Source of the DNA: Microbacterium luteum
GTDB lineage: Bacteria; Actinomycetota; Actinomycetes; Actinomycetales; Microbacteriaceae
Assembly: GCF_015277875.1 (NCBI RefSeq)
Contig: NZ_CP063814.1
Span: 992,001-1,056,000 of the forward strand
DNA length: 64,000 nt
Direction: 5' to 3'
Each line of letters starts with the position of its first letter. Position 1 is the first letter of the stretch. Positions 25,760 to 35,417 of the stretch are shown here, piece by piece. A model generated the notes under the pieces. It had not been told where the DNA came from and did not search any database. It saw only the letters and a program-made list of their open reading frames with translations. The position numbers and the translations under genes were made by a program.

Positions 25760-26041
25760 TCACGCGCCCGACGGTGCGGGGGCGGATGTGCTTTCGGACT
25801 TCGATGATGACGAAGACGAGCCCGCGTCGCCACCCTGAGATTCTTTCGCGGTCGACGACGAGCCCGAGCGCGAGTCGGTGCGGTAGAAGCCCGAGCCGTT
25901 GAAGGTGACGCCGATCGACCCGTACTCCTTGCGCAGCACGCCCCCGCATTCGGGGCACTCGGTCAGGGTGGGGTCGGCGAAGGACTGCACGGCGTCGAAG
26001 CGGTGTCCGCAGTGCTTGCAGGCATAGGCGTAGGTGGGCAT
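25760..26041 (-). CDS. FmdB-family zinc-ribbon protein (Rv0991c/Ruc-like)
   Basis: The 93-residue protein begins MPTYAYACKHCGHRFDAVQS and has a second CPECGG pair, forming one zinc ribbon. Its C-terminal 35 residues are Ser-rich and disordered. Same context as M. tuberculosis Rv0991c, a serine-rich redox-controlled chaperone (Ruc), next to the 5-formyl-THF cyclo-ligase gene. A chaperone role here is by analogy only. It starts 20 bp after the cyclo-ligase stop and likely shares its transcript. Confidence 0.85.
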   Translation of the reverse strand: MPTYAYACKHCGHRFDAVQSFADPTLTECPECGGVLRKEYGSIGVTFNGSGFYRTDSRSGSSSTAKESQGGDAGSSSSSSKSESTSAPAPSGA

Positions 26042-26061
26042 GGGCGACTCTCGGTATCGGC

Positions 26062-26658
26062 TCAGCGCGCCGCAGGCGCGAACTCGTGGATGCGGGTGGG
26101 GGTGACCGCGCCGGTGACCGGCTGGTCGTGAAGCTCGGAGGGGACCTCGTCGAGGATTTCGCTGTCGTAGACGACGGCATAGACCGGCGGGCAGCCCTCC
26201 ATCGATCCGATCGTCTTGTCGAAGTAGCCGCGACCCCATCCCAGGCGCATGCCGGTGCGGTCGACCGCGGCGGCCGGCACGATCATGAGGTCGACATCGT
26301 TCACCGCGATGGGGCCGAGGAGCTCGCCGACGGGCTCCGGCAGCCCGAACAGGCCCTCGGCGATGTCGCCGTCTTCGGTGGCGACCGTCCAGTCCAGCAG
26401 GCCGTCGGTGCGGGTGATCGGCAGAAGAACGCGGATGCCGCGGGCGACCGCGCCCTCCACGAAGGCGCGCGTCGACGGCTCGAACGGGGTGGAGAGGAAG
26501 CACGAGATGGCCGAGACCTCGTGACGGGCGAGCAGGTCGTCCAGGTGCGCACTCAGCTGCTCGCCGGCCGCCTCCACGGCGGCGGCCGACATCACGCGGC
26601 GTCGTTCGCGCAGTTCGGCACGGAGGGCGCGCTTTGCGTCGTCGATCGCGTCGGACAT
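26062..26658 (-). CDS. 5-formyltetrahydrofolate cyclo-ligase
   Basis: The 198-residue enzyme converts 5-formyl-THF to 5,10-methenyl-THF using ATP, salvaging folinate. The family motif GMRLGWGRGYFDKTI is present, and the N-terminal helix KRALRAELRERRRVMS is typical. ATG 26658 is chosen over an upstream ATG because it starts this helix. It is divergent from galU with a 57-bp gap, as in mycobacteria. Confidence 0.93.
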   Translation of the reverse strand: MSDAIDDAKRALRAELRERRRVMSAAAVEAAGEQLSAHLDDLLARHEVSAISCFLSTPFEPSTRAFVEGAVARGIRVLLPITRTDGLLDWTVATEDGDIAEGLFGLPEPVGELLGPIAVNDVDLMIVPAAAVDRTGMRLGWGRGYFDKTIGSMEGCPPVYAVVYDSEILDEVPSELHDQPVTGAVTPTRIHEFAPAAR

Positions 26659-26715
26659 GGATCGATTGTATGTCGCCGACACGGGGCCGACACATGATGC
26701 CGGTAGGATCGCGCC

Positions 26716-27603
<888 letters not shown>

Positions 27604-27628
27604 CGCCGCCGGTTCGGAGGGGGAGCGC

Positions 27629-28258
27629 ATGGACCTCGCGTCTCCCCGCTCGTACGGATCGATCGCGATCCGCCTGATCCGGCAGCGGGATTCCCGCGCG
27701 CTGCAGCAGGAGCTGCTCACCAACCGCACCTGGCTGCGCCCGTGGGAGGCGACGAACCCGGACGGGCCCGTGTCGATCGACATGCGCTCGGCGGTTCGTC
27801 GCCTCCTGCAGCAGTACCGCGACGGGGGCGGCATCCCGTTCGTGATGGAGGAGAACGGGACGATCGCGGGGCAGCTGAACGTGTGGGGCATCGCCCGCGG
27901 CTCGCTCGCGTCCGCGACGATCGGCTACTGGGTGAGCGAGCGCTTCGCCGGGCGCGGCATCACCCCCACCGCGGTCGCCCTGGCGACCGACATCTGCTTC
28001 TCGGAACTCCGCCTGCACCGCATGGAGATCTGCATCCGGCCCGAGAACACGGCGAGCCTGCGCGTGGTCGAGAAGCTGGGCTTCCGCTACGAGGGTCTGC
28101 GTCGGCGGTACATCCACATCGACGGGGACTGGCGCGACCACTACTGCTTCGCCGTGGTCACCGAGGACGTGCCCGACGGCGTGCTGCGACGCTGGGTCGA
28201 GGGGCGCGCGCCGCAGGACGCCGCGGCGATCCCCCCGGCCGACAGGCTGCGCGCCTGA
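27629..28258 (+). CDS. rimJ: RimJ/RimL-type GNAT acetyltransferase
   Basis: The 209-residue protein has the GNAT fold of RimJ: LRPWEATNPDG, IAGQLNVWGIARG, the acetyl-CoA loop of YWVSERFAGRGITPTAVALA and CIRPENTASLRVVEKLGFRYEG. RimJ-type enzymes acetylate N-termini of ribosomal or other proteins. GGAGGGGGAG lies just before ATG 27629. It lies between galU and the sepX-like gene, the same order as in mycobacteria and Streptomyces. Confidence 0.9.
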   Translation: MDLASPRSYGSIAIRLIRQRDSRALQQELLTNRTWLRPWEATNPDGPVSIDMRSAVRRLLQQYRDGGGIPFVMEENGTIAGQLNVWGIARGSLASATIGYWVSERFAGRGITPTAVALATDICFSELRLHRMEICIRPENTASLRVVEKLGFRYEGLRRRYIHIDGDWRDHYCFAVVTEDVPDGVLRRWVEGRAPQDAAAIPPADRLRA

Positions 28259-28336
28259 CACACCCTCGCGCCGGTTCGGCCGCGACACGCGGGCGGATGC
28301 GGCATCGAGACGCAGCGGTCGCATACCGTTGACGCC

Positions 28337-29218
28337 ATGGGCGGACAGGTACTCGGCGGGGGCGTCATCGTGCTCGTCGCGGTGCTCCTTTGGCTCGTCT
28401 ATCTGCTGCCGTCGTGGAACAGCCGCCGGCAGTTCGACGCCGCTGAACGCAACGCCGTGCGTCTGAACCAGGCGCTGCGCGTGCTGGCGGAGACGAGCGA
28501 GACCCCCCGCGAGGTGCGCCTCGAGCTCAACGCGCGCACCGCGGCCGCCCAGCAGCGCCTCGCGCGTCAAGCGACCCAGGAGCGCGAACAGGCCGCGCTG
28601 GAGACGCAGCGGCTGGAGCTCGAACGGGCCCGCCTCGAGCGGGCGGCCGCTCGAGCGCATCCGGATGCCCGCCGCCGACGTGCGCGTCGGCGTGCCCGCG
28701 CGGTCTTCACCGTCACGGGCGTGGCCGGCCTCGGTGTCGCGGGCGCCGGCGCGTGGTCACTGGCCGTCGGAGGCCCGGTGACGCTGCTGTGGGTCGGGTC
28801 GACCCTCGCGGTCCTGTCGGCTGTGCTGCTGCACCGCATGTGGCGCGTCGCGGTGCGTGCGGCCGCGCGTCCGGCGGCACCCGCGGTGGCGGAGCGCGTC
28901 GCGTCGACGGTGCAGGATGTCGCCCTCGCACCGACGCCGGCACCGACCTGGACGCCCCGCCATCTTCCGCGCCCGCTGACCGCCTCGGTCGGATCGCGTG
29001 CCTCCCTCACGCTCGACGCCGAGGATGCGCGCGCATCGCTGCGCCGCGCCGCCGTGGACGAGGCGATGCGCGCCGAGGAGGAGCGCCGCCGGCCGGTCGC
29101 GCTGCCGGAGCCGGCTGCGCGCGAGAGCCGGCCGGAGTATGGGCGCATGGGCTTCGTGGACGACGCCGAGATCGAAGCCCACGTGCGCGATCTGCTCGCC
29201 AGGCGCGCCGCGGGCTGA
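28337..29218 (+). CDS. sepX: SepX/GlpR-like membrane protein
   Basis: The 293-residue protein has an N-terminal TM helix (about 7-26, GVIVLVAVLLWLVYLLPSW) followed by the conserved-looking NSRRQFDAAERNAVRLN. A long helical charged region comes next, then two more hydrophobic helices (about 122-160) and a C-terminal cytosolic tail ending MGFVDDAEIEAHVRDLLARR. Position after galU and rimJ and the overall layout match Rv0996, Streptomyces SepX and corynebacterial GlpR, which act in division and septum or pole organisation. Symbol assigned from context plus layout; sequence identity not tested. Confidence 0.65.
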   Translation: MGGQVLGGGVIVLVAVLLWLVYLLPSWNSRRQFDAAERNAVRLNQALRVLAETSETPREVRLELNARTAAAQQRLARQATQEREQAALETQRLELERARLERAAARAHPDARRRRARRRARAVFTVTGVAGLGVAGAGAWSLAVGGPVTLLWVGSTLAVLSAVLLHRMWRVAVRAAARPAAPAVAERVASTVQDVALAPTPAPTWTPRHLPRPLTASVGSRASLTLDAEDARASLRRAAVDEAMRAEEERRRPVALPEPAARESRPEYGRMGFVDDAEIEAHVRDLLARRAAG

Positions 29219-29269
29219 CCGTCGCGTCGGGTCGTTCCCCGTCACCGTGATAGTGTTGCTGAGGTTCAC

Positions 29270-29342
29270 GGGCCTGTGGCGCAGTTGGTAGCGCGCTTCG
29301 TTCGCAATGAAGAGGTCAGGGGTTCGAATCCCCTCAGGTCCA
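29270..29342 (+). tRNA. tRNA-Ala (anticodon CGC)
   Basis: A full 73-nt cloverleaf can be drawn. The acceptor is GGGCCTG with CAGGTCC (one G-U), the D arm GCGC/GCGC, the anticodon stem CTTCG/TGAAG with loop TTCGCAA, and the T arm AGGGG TTCGAAT CCCCT. The anticodon CGC reads GCG codons (Ala). The discriminator is A and CCA is not encoded. Confidence 0.97.
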
Positions 29343-29436
29343 CATTTTCCGAGGCTCTCGGTCCGGCTGTCGCTTCCGTCGAGTCGAGCCGGCCGCGCTA
29401 CGCTCTTCTCACCCGCTCGGGGCAGAAGGAGCACTC

Positions 29437-30063
29437 ATGGCCGAGACGTCTGGCGCCGAAGCGCGTTCGCGCGACATCCGCGACATCGTCGCCGTCGTGC
29501 TGCTGTCGACCATGGCCGTGTTGACCGCCTGGTGCGGATTCCAGGCGTCCAAGTGGGGCGGCGAGATGTCGATCGCCTTCAGCCAGGCCTCCAGCGCGCG
29601 TGTGCAGGCGACGAACTTCGACGGCCAGGCGCGCGACCAGCGGCAGTTCGACCTGACGGTCTATGCCTCGTGGGTCGAGGCGCAGGCCGCCGGTCAGGAG
29701 GAGCTCGCCGCGTACATCGAAGAGCGCTTCCAGCCGGAATTCCGCGTCGCCTTCGACGCGTGGCAGGCGGAGGGTGCAGACGAGGGCGGCCCCTTCGTGC
29801 AGGAGGAGTACGTTCCTGCGGGCTCCGTCGAGGCGGCGGAGTACTCCGCCCTCGCCGACGCGAAGTTCGCCGAGGCGCTGGAGAACAATCAGCGGGGCGA
29901 CAACTACTCCCTGCTGACGGTGCTCTTCGCGCTGGTGCTGTTCCTCACGGCGATGTCGCAGCGCAACATCGCCGTGTGGGCATCGCGCACCTTCCTGGGC
30001 CTGGCGATCGTCGTCGGGATCGCGGGCATCGTGATCCTCCTGACCTTCCCGATCAAGGTCTGA
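29437..30063 (+). CDS. Hypothetical membrane protein
   Basis: A 208-residue protein with one N-terminal TM helix (about 17-35, IVAVVLLSTMAVLTAWCGFQ), a long acidic helical region of about 110 residues and two C-terminal TM helices (about 156-175 and 182-205). The layout resembles DUF4337-type proteins. Function is unknown. It is convergent with the amino-acid dehydrogenase gene (16-bp gap). Confidence 0.65.
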   Translation: MAETSGAEARSRDIRDIVAVVLLSTMAVLTAWCGFQASKWGGEMSIAFSQASSARVQATNFDGQARDQRQFDLTVYASWVEAQAAGQEELAAYIEERFQPEFRVAFDAWQAEGADEGGPFVQEEYVPAGSVEAAEYSALADAKFAEALENNQRGDNYSLLTVLFALVLFLTAMSQRNIAVWASRTFLGLAIVVGIAGIVILLTFPIKV

Positions 30064-30079
30064 TCGGCCCGACCCGGCG

Positions 30080-31156
30080 TCAGACCGGCAGTGCCGGGTC
30101 GTCGGCTCGAGCGCGCAGGCGCTCGCCGGCGATCTCCTCCGCCGCGACCAGGGGAGTGACGCCCGAAGCGGCGGCGGCGTCGAACACCCGGCGCATGGTC
30201 TCACCCACTCCGGCGACGCGGTCCATGATCTCGGCTCGCGTGCCGCGGCTCTTCGCCTCGAGATCGAGGTAGATCACGCCACCGGCGTTGGCGACGAAGT
30301 CCGGAGCGTAGAGGATGCCGCGCGCCGCGAGCCGGTCGGCTCCGGACCGCGTGGCGAGCGGGTTGTTGGCGGGGCCGCACACAGCGCGGGCCGCGAGGGC
30401 GTCGATGACTGGGTCGGTGAGCAGGCCGCCAATGCCGGCGGGTACGAAGACGTCGGCATCGATCAGATGCTCACTTCCCGGTTCGACCCACTGCGCTTCC
30501 AGCTGGAGCGCCAGGTCCCGTTTGGCGGGGTTCACGTCTGTCACCGTGAGGACGGCTCCCTCGGCGGCCAGCCGGAGGGCCAGACGGCTGCCGACCTGGC
30601 CGAGCCCGGAGACGGTGATGCGCCGCTGTGCGACCTCCGCGGATCCCGTGCTGCGCTCCAGGGTCGCGCGGATCGCCTCGTACACGCCGATGCTGGTCGG
30701 TCCGGCCGGTTCGCCGGAACCGCCGACGCTGTCGGGCAGGCCGACCACGTGCGTCGTGCGTTCGCTCACCACGAGCATGTCGTCCGTGGTGCTGCCCACG
30801 TCCTCCGCCGTGCGGTACCGCCCGCCGAACGACTCGACGACGTCGCCGAGATCGAGGAACGCGTCGCGTCGTCGGCCGGCATCGAGCGCGTCTTCCGGCG
30901 ACAGCGCGATGACGGCTTTGCCGCCGCCGGCATCGAGGCCCGCAGCCGCGTTCTTCAGGGTCATCGCCGACGAGAGCCGGAGCACGTCGCCGAGGGCGTC
31001 GCTCCAGTGCGGGTAGCGCCACAGGCGTGCGCCGCCGAGGGCGGATCCCAGGGTCGACGAATGGAGGGCGACGGCGACGAACAGGCCGCTGCGCGGGCCC
31101 GTGGTCACCTCCACGCGTTCGTGGGTGAAGTCGGGCAGGGGCAGGATGTGCGTCAT
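30080..31156 (-). CDS. Leu/Phe/Val-type amino acid dehydrogenase
   Basis: The 358-residue enzyme matches the Glu/Leu/Phe/Val dehydrogenase family. It has GSALGGARLWRYP, the Lys-bearing AMTLKNAAAGLDAGGGKAVI (two active-site lysines), EDVGSTTDDM with the catalytic-type Asp, the Rossmann motif VSGLGQVGSRLA and GPANNPLA. It interconverts branched-chain or aromatic amino acids and 2-oxo acids with NAD. ATG 31156 is used. It is divergent from the YbaK gene. Confidence 0.9.
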   Translation of the reverse strand: MTHILPLPDFTHERVEVTTGPRSGLFVAVALHSSTLGSALGGARLWRYPHWSDALGDVLRLSSAMTLKNAAAGLDAGGGKAVIALSPEDALDAGRRRDAFLDLGDVVESFGGRYRTAEDVGSTTDDMLVVSERTTHVVGLPDSVGGSGEPAGPTSIGVYEAIRATLERSTGSAEVAQRRITVSGLGQVGSRLALRLAAEGAVLTVTDVNPAKRDLALQLEAQWVEPGSEHLIDADVFVPAGIGGLLTDPVIDALAARAVCGPANNPLATRSGADRLAARGILYAPDFVANAGGVIYLDLEAKSRGTRAEIMDRVAGVGETMRRVFDAAAASGVTPLVAAEEIAGERLRARADDPALPV

Positions 31157-31277
31157 TGCTCTTCTCTTTCGGCCGGCCTTGTGGGCTGCGCTCAACGGCG
31201 TCGCGGCGTTGCGACCCCGTCATCCCATTCTGCCTCCTCCCTCCGTCGGCGGCGAGGGTCGGCGCTACGCTGTGGCC

Positions 31278-31751
31278 ATGACAGACCTTCCCGCCCGCAG
31301 CCAGCTCGTCCGCGACCGCCTGCGCGAAGAGGGGATCGAGGGAGAGATCATCGTGCTCCCGGACGCCGCCTCGACGGCGCCGCTGGCCGCCGCGGCGCTC
31401 GGCGTCGAGGTGGGCGCCATCGCCAACAGCCTCGTGTTCTGGAGCGACGACGGTCCGCTCCTGGTCATGACCAGCGGCGCGCACCGCGTGGACACCGCCG
31501 CCCTGTCGGAGCGCCTGGCGATACCCGGGATCACCCGCGCCACGGCGCAGCAGGTTCGGGAAGCCACCGGGCAGGCGATCGGCGGCGTCGCGCCGTGCGG
31601 CCATCCGGAGCGTCTGCGCACCGTCGTCGACCAGGATCTCGCAGCATTCGACGAGATCTGGGCGGCGGGCGGCACCCCGCACACCGTCTTCCCGATGACC
31701 TTCGATCAGCTCGTGCGGGTGACCGGCGGCACGGTCTGCCGCGTGGACTGA
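31278..31751 (+). CDS. YbaK/EbsC-family protein (aminoacyl-tRNA editing type)
   Basis: A 157-residue single-domain protein of the YbaK/ProX deacylase family. Conserved segments are AAAALGVEVGAIANSLVFWSD, VLVMTSGAHRVD-like LLVMTSGAHRVD and the loop ATGQAIGGVAPCGHPE. Such proteins hydrolyse mischarged tRNA (for example Cys- or Ala-tRNA-Pro) in trans; the exact substrate is unknown. ATG 31278. Confidence 0.9.
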   Translation: MTDLPARSQLVRDRLREEGIEGEIIVLPDAASTAPLAAAALGVEVGAIANSLVFWSDDGPLLVMTSGAHRVDTAALSERLAIPGITRATAQQVREATGQAIGGVAPCGHPERLRTVVDQDLAAFDEIWAAGGTPHTVFPMTFDQLVRVTGGTVCRVD

Positions 31752-31831
31752 CCGCCCCGCCGGTCGACGTCAGCCCTCGCCGAGGCGGAAACGCAGAGTC
31801 TGCGCCCGCCGAGCAGCGCTTCCCCTTTCGC

Positions 31832-31963
31832 TCCGCAGTCACAATCTGCGGGTCGTCCCGCCCTGGACCCGCATGAAGTGACTGCGGAACGCTTCCTCTT
31901 CCGCTCCGCAGTCACAACCTGCGGGTCGTTCCGCCCCGGACCCGCATGGAGTGACTGCGGAGC
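31832..31963. repeat. Two tandem REP-like palindromes
   Basis: Two similar units of about 72 bp lie head to tail between convergent genes. Unit 1 has an 11-bp outer stem (31832-31842 with 31878-31888) and unit 2 a 13-bp outer stem (31903-31915 with 31951-31963), both based on CCGCAGTCAC. Each loop contains a second stem TGCGGGTC/GACCCGCA. The copies differ at scattered sites, including compensating positions in the inner loop. They could form large cruciforms or RNA hairpins and end transcription from both sides. Confidence 0.85.
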
Positions 31964-32025
31964 GACGGAGGACACGACACGGGACCGGCCCACGGGGCGA
32001 TCGAAGAGACCTGACGACGCTCAGG

Positions 32026-32496
32026 TCAGCGTGGCACCAGGTGGTCCCACGAGACGGGGTCGACCGCTGCGACGACGGCCCAGTCGTCGGTCTGCCAGGT
32101 GAACGTCGCGATCGCGCAGGTCGGCATCCGGTCGATCCGCCCCCGCGAGAGAAGCGCCGCGAGCTCGGTCATCCCGGGATCATGGGCGACGACCATCACA
32201 TCGTGCGATCCCGACGCGACGGCCGCGGCGAGCAGCTCGTCGGCCGAGGCGCCGTAGAGGTCGGGATCGAGGCGCACCGTCACGCCGAACCGCTCGGCGA
32301 ACGCTTCGGCCGTCGTGCGCGCGCGAACCGCCGTGCTCGACAGCAGCACGGCGGGATGCACGCCGGCATCGGCGAGACGTTCGGCCATGAGCGGGGCGTC
32401 GTGACGGCCGCGCGCATTCAGGGGACGGTCATGGTCGGACCGCACGGAGTCGGACCAGTCGGATTTCGCGTGGCGGGCGATCGTCAGACGGATCAT
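32026..32496 (-). CDS. sixA: SixA-like phosphohistidine phosphatase
   Basis: The 156-residue protein is a short histidine phosphatase: RLTIARHAKSDW carries the RHxK form of the catalytic RHG motif, RPLNARGRHDAPLMAERL is typical of SixA, and VMVVAHDPGMTELA supplies the second His. It removes phosphate from protein histidines. ATG 32496 with AGGAGG upstream. It is last of a minus-strand series with the GGCT-like, DUF445 and acyl-CoA dehydrogenase genes. Confidence 0.9.
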   Translation of the reverse strand: MIRLTIARHAKSDWSDSVRSDHDRPLNARGRHDAPLMAERLADAGVHPAVLLSSTAVRARTTAEAFAERFGVTVRLDPDLYGASADELLAAAVASGSHDVMVVAHDPGMTELAALLSRGRIDRMPTCAIATFTWQTDDWAVVAAVDPVSWDHLVPR

Positions 32497-32534
32497 GGGG
32501 CCTCCTCGGTCTCTCTTCCGCACCGGATCGGACG

Positions 32535-32876
32535 TCACGCCGTGACGTACACCCACGCCGTGCGGCCGCTCTCCACGGCCGCTTCGACGCGACGATACAG
32601 CGACACTTCGTATTCGTCTGCCGCGTCGATCTCCTCTTCGCTGAGGTACAGCACGACGCCGGTCACCTTGTCGCGGGGGCTCCCGGTCTCCCGGACGATC
32701 GGGTGCACGTCCAGGCCGGACAACCCCGCGACCCGCGCGTCGCCGATATCGGCGTAGTCGACGGTGTAGCCGGGGAGCACATCCTCATCCGACCGCGGCA
32801 CGCGACCGAACGTGTCCAGCTGCACGTCGCGGTGCTGCAGGGTTCCGTAGCTGAACAGCAGCTGGTCTGCACTCAC
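32535..32876 (-). CDS. Gamma-glutamylcyclotransferase-like (AIG2) protein
   Basis: The 113-residue protein shows the GGCT fold marker FSYGTLQHRDVQLDTFGR (substrate-binding YGTL) and the catalytic-type Glu in LSEEEIDAADEYE. It may cleave gamma-glutamylamines; related small proteins are uncharacterised. The start is GTG 32876, 19 bp after the DUF445 stop. Confidence 0.85.
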   Translation of the reverse strand: MSADQLLFSYGTLQHRDVQLDTFGRVPRSDEDVLPGYTVDYADIGDARVAGLSGLDVHPIVRETGSPRDKVTGVVLYLSEEEIDAADEYEVSLYRRVEAAVESGRTAWVYVTA

Positions 32877-32895
32877 CCGGCCAGCGTAGCGACAC

Positions 32896-34167
32896 TCATC
32901 CCAGGATCGCGTGGGCGACGGTGTAGATCGCCACGCCCGCGAGGGCTCCGATGACGGTGCCGTTCAGCCGGATGTACTGCAGGTCTCGACCGACCATCAG
33001 CTCGATCTTGCGGGTCGTGTCCTCGGCATCCCACCGCTCGACCGTGTCGGTGATGATCGACGCGATGTCGTGACGGTGACGGTCGACGACGAACACCACG
33101 GCGTCGGTGACCCAGGTATCCACGCGGCGTTGCAGGCCGGCATCGGTGCGCAGGCGCTCGCCGATCTGCGCGAGGGCCTCGGCGGCCCGGCGGCGGAGGT
33201 CGCTGCGTTCGTCTTCGAGGGCGGTGAGCAGACCGGCCTTCGCTGTCCCCCACGCGTCCGCCGCGAGCGCGCGCACCCGCGGGCTGTCGAACACGGAGGT
33301 CTTCGCGTCCTCGAGTCGGCCGATGGTCACCGGGTCGTTCTGGAGGTTGTCGGCCAGGCGCGACAGGTAGCCGTCGATCGCGTGCCGCGCCTGATGGTCG
33401 GGATCCGCACGCACCTTGTCGACGAAGGCGACCGCCTCGTTGTAGACGGTGTCATCGACCAGTCGATGGGCGATCTTCGGCACCCACGACGGCAGGCGGC
33501 GGGAGACGAGCCCCGAGAAGGCCGAGCGGTTGGCGTGGAGCCATGCCCCGATCGTGTCGACCGCCAGGTCGACGGCGGGGCGGTGCGCGTCGGCGGCGAC
33601 CACGCGCTCGAGGCGTTCGCCGAGCGGCGGGCCCCAGTCGGGCTCGATGAGGTGCTCACGGGCGAGCGACTCGATGACGTCGCGCACATCGTCGTCGCTG
33701 AGCGCCCGCAGCACTCCGGCGGCAGCGGCCGCCGCCTCCGCCGCCACGCGACGGAAGTTCACCGGATCGACGAGCCACTCGCCCACGCGCGACGCGATCG
33801 GCGTCGACTCGAGCTTGTCGCGGACGACGTCGGCGCGCAGGAACTCGGTCTCGACGAATTCCCCCAGGGTGCGCCCGATCTCATCCTTGCGCCGAGGGAT
33901 GATCGCGGTGTGCGGAATCGGGATTCCGAGCGGATGCCGGAACAGGGCGGTCACGGCGAACCAGTCCGCCAGTGCGCCGACCATGCCCCCCTCGGCGGCG
34001 GCCCGCACGTAGGAGAGGGCCGGGATGTCGCGCTCGAAGGCGAAGGCGATCGCGAAGACGAGCGCCATCGCCACGAGGGCTCCCGCTGCGACGGCCTTCA
34101 TCCGCCGCAGGCCCCGCAGGCGCGCGCGGTCGGCGGGACTCAGGTCGGCCGCCCGGATCGATGCCAC
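32896..34167 (-). CDS. DUF445 family membrane protein
   Basis: The 423-residue protein has an N-terminal TM helix, then the DUF445 core (AAAEGGMVGALADWFAVTALFRHPLGIPIPHTAIIPRRKDEIG) with a long helical region, and a C-terminal TM helix (NGTVIGALAGVAIYTVAHAIL). Family members are inner-membrane proteins of unknown role. GTG 34167 lies 1 nt after the acyl-CoA dehydrogenase stop, so translation is coupled; the longer frame upstream is a shadow of that gene. Confidence 0.88.
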   Translation of the reverse strand: MASIRAADLSPADRARLRGLRRMKAVAAGALVAMALVFAIAFAFERDIPALSYVRAAAEGGMVGALADWFAVTALFRHPLGIPIPHTAIIPRRKDEIGRTLGEFVETEFLRADVVRDKLESTPIASRVGEWLVDPVNFRRVAAEAAAAAAGVLRALSDDDVRDVIESLAREHLIEPDWGPPLGERLERVVAADAHRPAVDLAVDTIGAWLHANRSAFSGLVSRRLPSWVPKIAHRLVDDTVYNEAVAFVDKVRADPDHQARHAIDGYLSRLADNLQNDPVTIGRLEDAKTSVFDSPRVRALAADAWGTAKAGLLTALEDERSDLRRRAAEALAQIGERLRTDAGLQRRVDTWVTDAVVFVVDRHRHDIASIITDTVERWDAEDTTRKIELMVGRDLQYIRLNGTVIGALAGVAIYTVAHAILG

Positions 34168-34168
34168 C

Positions 34169-35347
34169 TCAGTCCTCGACCGGACCGAGCAGCGCCGTCG
34201 CCACCGCCGCGTGCGCGGATTCGGGGTCGGACGGGTGGAACAGGCCGGCCTGCACGTCGCGGGCCAGACGCGACAGCTCGGAGCCGGAGAAGTAGGAGCT
34301 CCCGCCGGCGACGAGCATCGCATCGTCGACGATCCGCTTCGCGGAGGTCACCGCGCGATGCTTCACACCGGCCAGCAGCGAGAACCACCGGTCTCCGTGA
34401 TCGACCTTCGCCTCGACATCGCGGGCGAGCCGGTCGATCTGCGGCGGGAGGGCGTCGTAGGCGAGGGCCATCTCGGCGATCCGCCATCGGATGTCGGGAT
34501 CCTGCGTGTAGGCCCTGCCGGACTTCTTCGACCGGCGGGCGCCCGCGGTCTCGATCGCGACGTCGATCGCGCGGCGGGCGATGCCGGTGTAGACGGAGGC
34601 CAGCAGGATCTCGAACACGCTGAAGATGCCGAACAGCAGCGGATCCGGGCTCGGTCCAGGGGGCAGGCGGCGCACGACCCGATCGGCCGGCGCCCGCGCG
34701 CCCTCCAGGCGGGTCGTGCGGGACTGGGTCGCGCGCATCCCGAGCGTGTCCCAATCGTCGGCGACGACGACGCGGCCCGCCGACTCCTCGTCGCGGGGCA
34801 CGAACGCGAAGACGATGCGCGGCGCGTCCGGCGAGGTCGTGTCGATTCCGTGCAGACCCAGCTGCGTCCAGGCCGGTGCGAGCGAGGTGAAGATCTTGGT
34901 TCCGGTGAACGCGTAGCCGCCGTCCTCGCTCGGTGCTGCGGTGGTGTCGCTTCCGAACAGCACGAGGTCGTTGCCGGCTTCGCTGATGCCGAAGGCGAAC
35001 AGCTCGCCGGCCGCAGCCCCCTCCTGCACGAAGCGGAGGGTCTCCAGTCCCCGATCGGCGGCGACCTTCGCCACGCCGGTCCAGACCAGGTGCATGTTGA
35101 CCGCCAGGGCGGTCGCGGGAGCCGCCTCCGCCAGACGCTGCTGGAGCCGGGCGACCTCCGCGAGCGTCCGTCCCGATCCGCCGAGCTCGGCCGGGACCAG
35201 CGCGGCCAGGTAGCCCGCGGCCCGGAGGTCGGCGAGGTCGTCGTGGGGGAACGTGTTGTCCCGGTCGTGCGTCGCGGCTCGCGAGCGGATGCGCTCGAGG
35301 AGCTCGTCGTCCAGATGATCGGCGGGGTCGAACGCGTCGGCAGCCAT
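34169..35347 (-). CDS. Acyl-CoA dehydrogenase family protein
   Basis: A 392-residue flavoenzyme-like protein of the acyl-CoA dehydrogenase superfamily: N-terminal helical domain (LRAAGYLAALVPAELGGSGRTLAEVARLQQ), middle beta domain (AFGISEAGNDL, FTGTKIFTSLAPAWTQL) and C-terminal helical domain (AKRIVDDAMLVAGGSSYF). The C-terminal SSY segment resembles flavin-dependent monooxygenases of the DszC type, so desaturation or hydroxylation are both possible. It is first of a four-gene minus-strand series and divergent from DUF389. Confidence 0.88.
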   Translation of the reverse strand: MAADAFDPADHLDDELLERIRSRAATHDRDNTFPHDDLADLRAAGYLAALVPAELGGSGRTLAEVARLQQRLAEAAPATALAVNMHLVWTGVAKVAADRGLETLRFVQEGAAAGELFAFGISEAGNDLVLFGSDTTAAPSEDGGYAFTGTKIFTSLAPAWTQLGLHGIDTTSPDAPRIVFAFVPRDEESAGRVVVADDWDTLGMRATQSRTTRLEGARAPADRVVRRLPPGPSPDPLLFGIFSVFEILLASVYTGIARRAIDVAIETAGARRSKKSGRAYTQDPDIRWRIAEMALAYDALPPQIDRLARDVEAKVDHGDRWFSLLAGVKHRAVTSAKRIVDDAMLVAGGSSYFSGSELSRLARDVQAGLFHPSDPESAHAAVATALLGPVED

Positions 35348-35417
35348 GTCGCCATTCTGCCCCTCGCACCGCGGCGAGGGGTCGAGGCGGCGGTGCGGTG
35401 TGGGTCATGATGATCGC

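Noticed and set aside
31832..31963. CRISPR-like array
   Set aside because: Only two units, each self-complementary, with no unique spacers between them.
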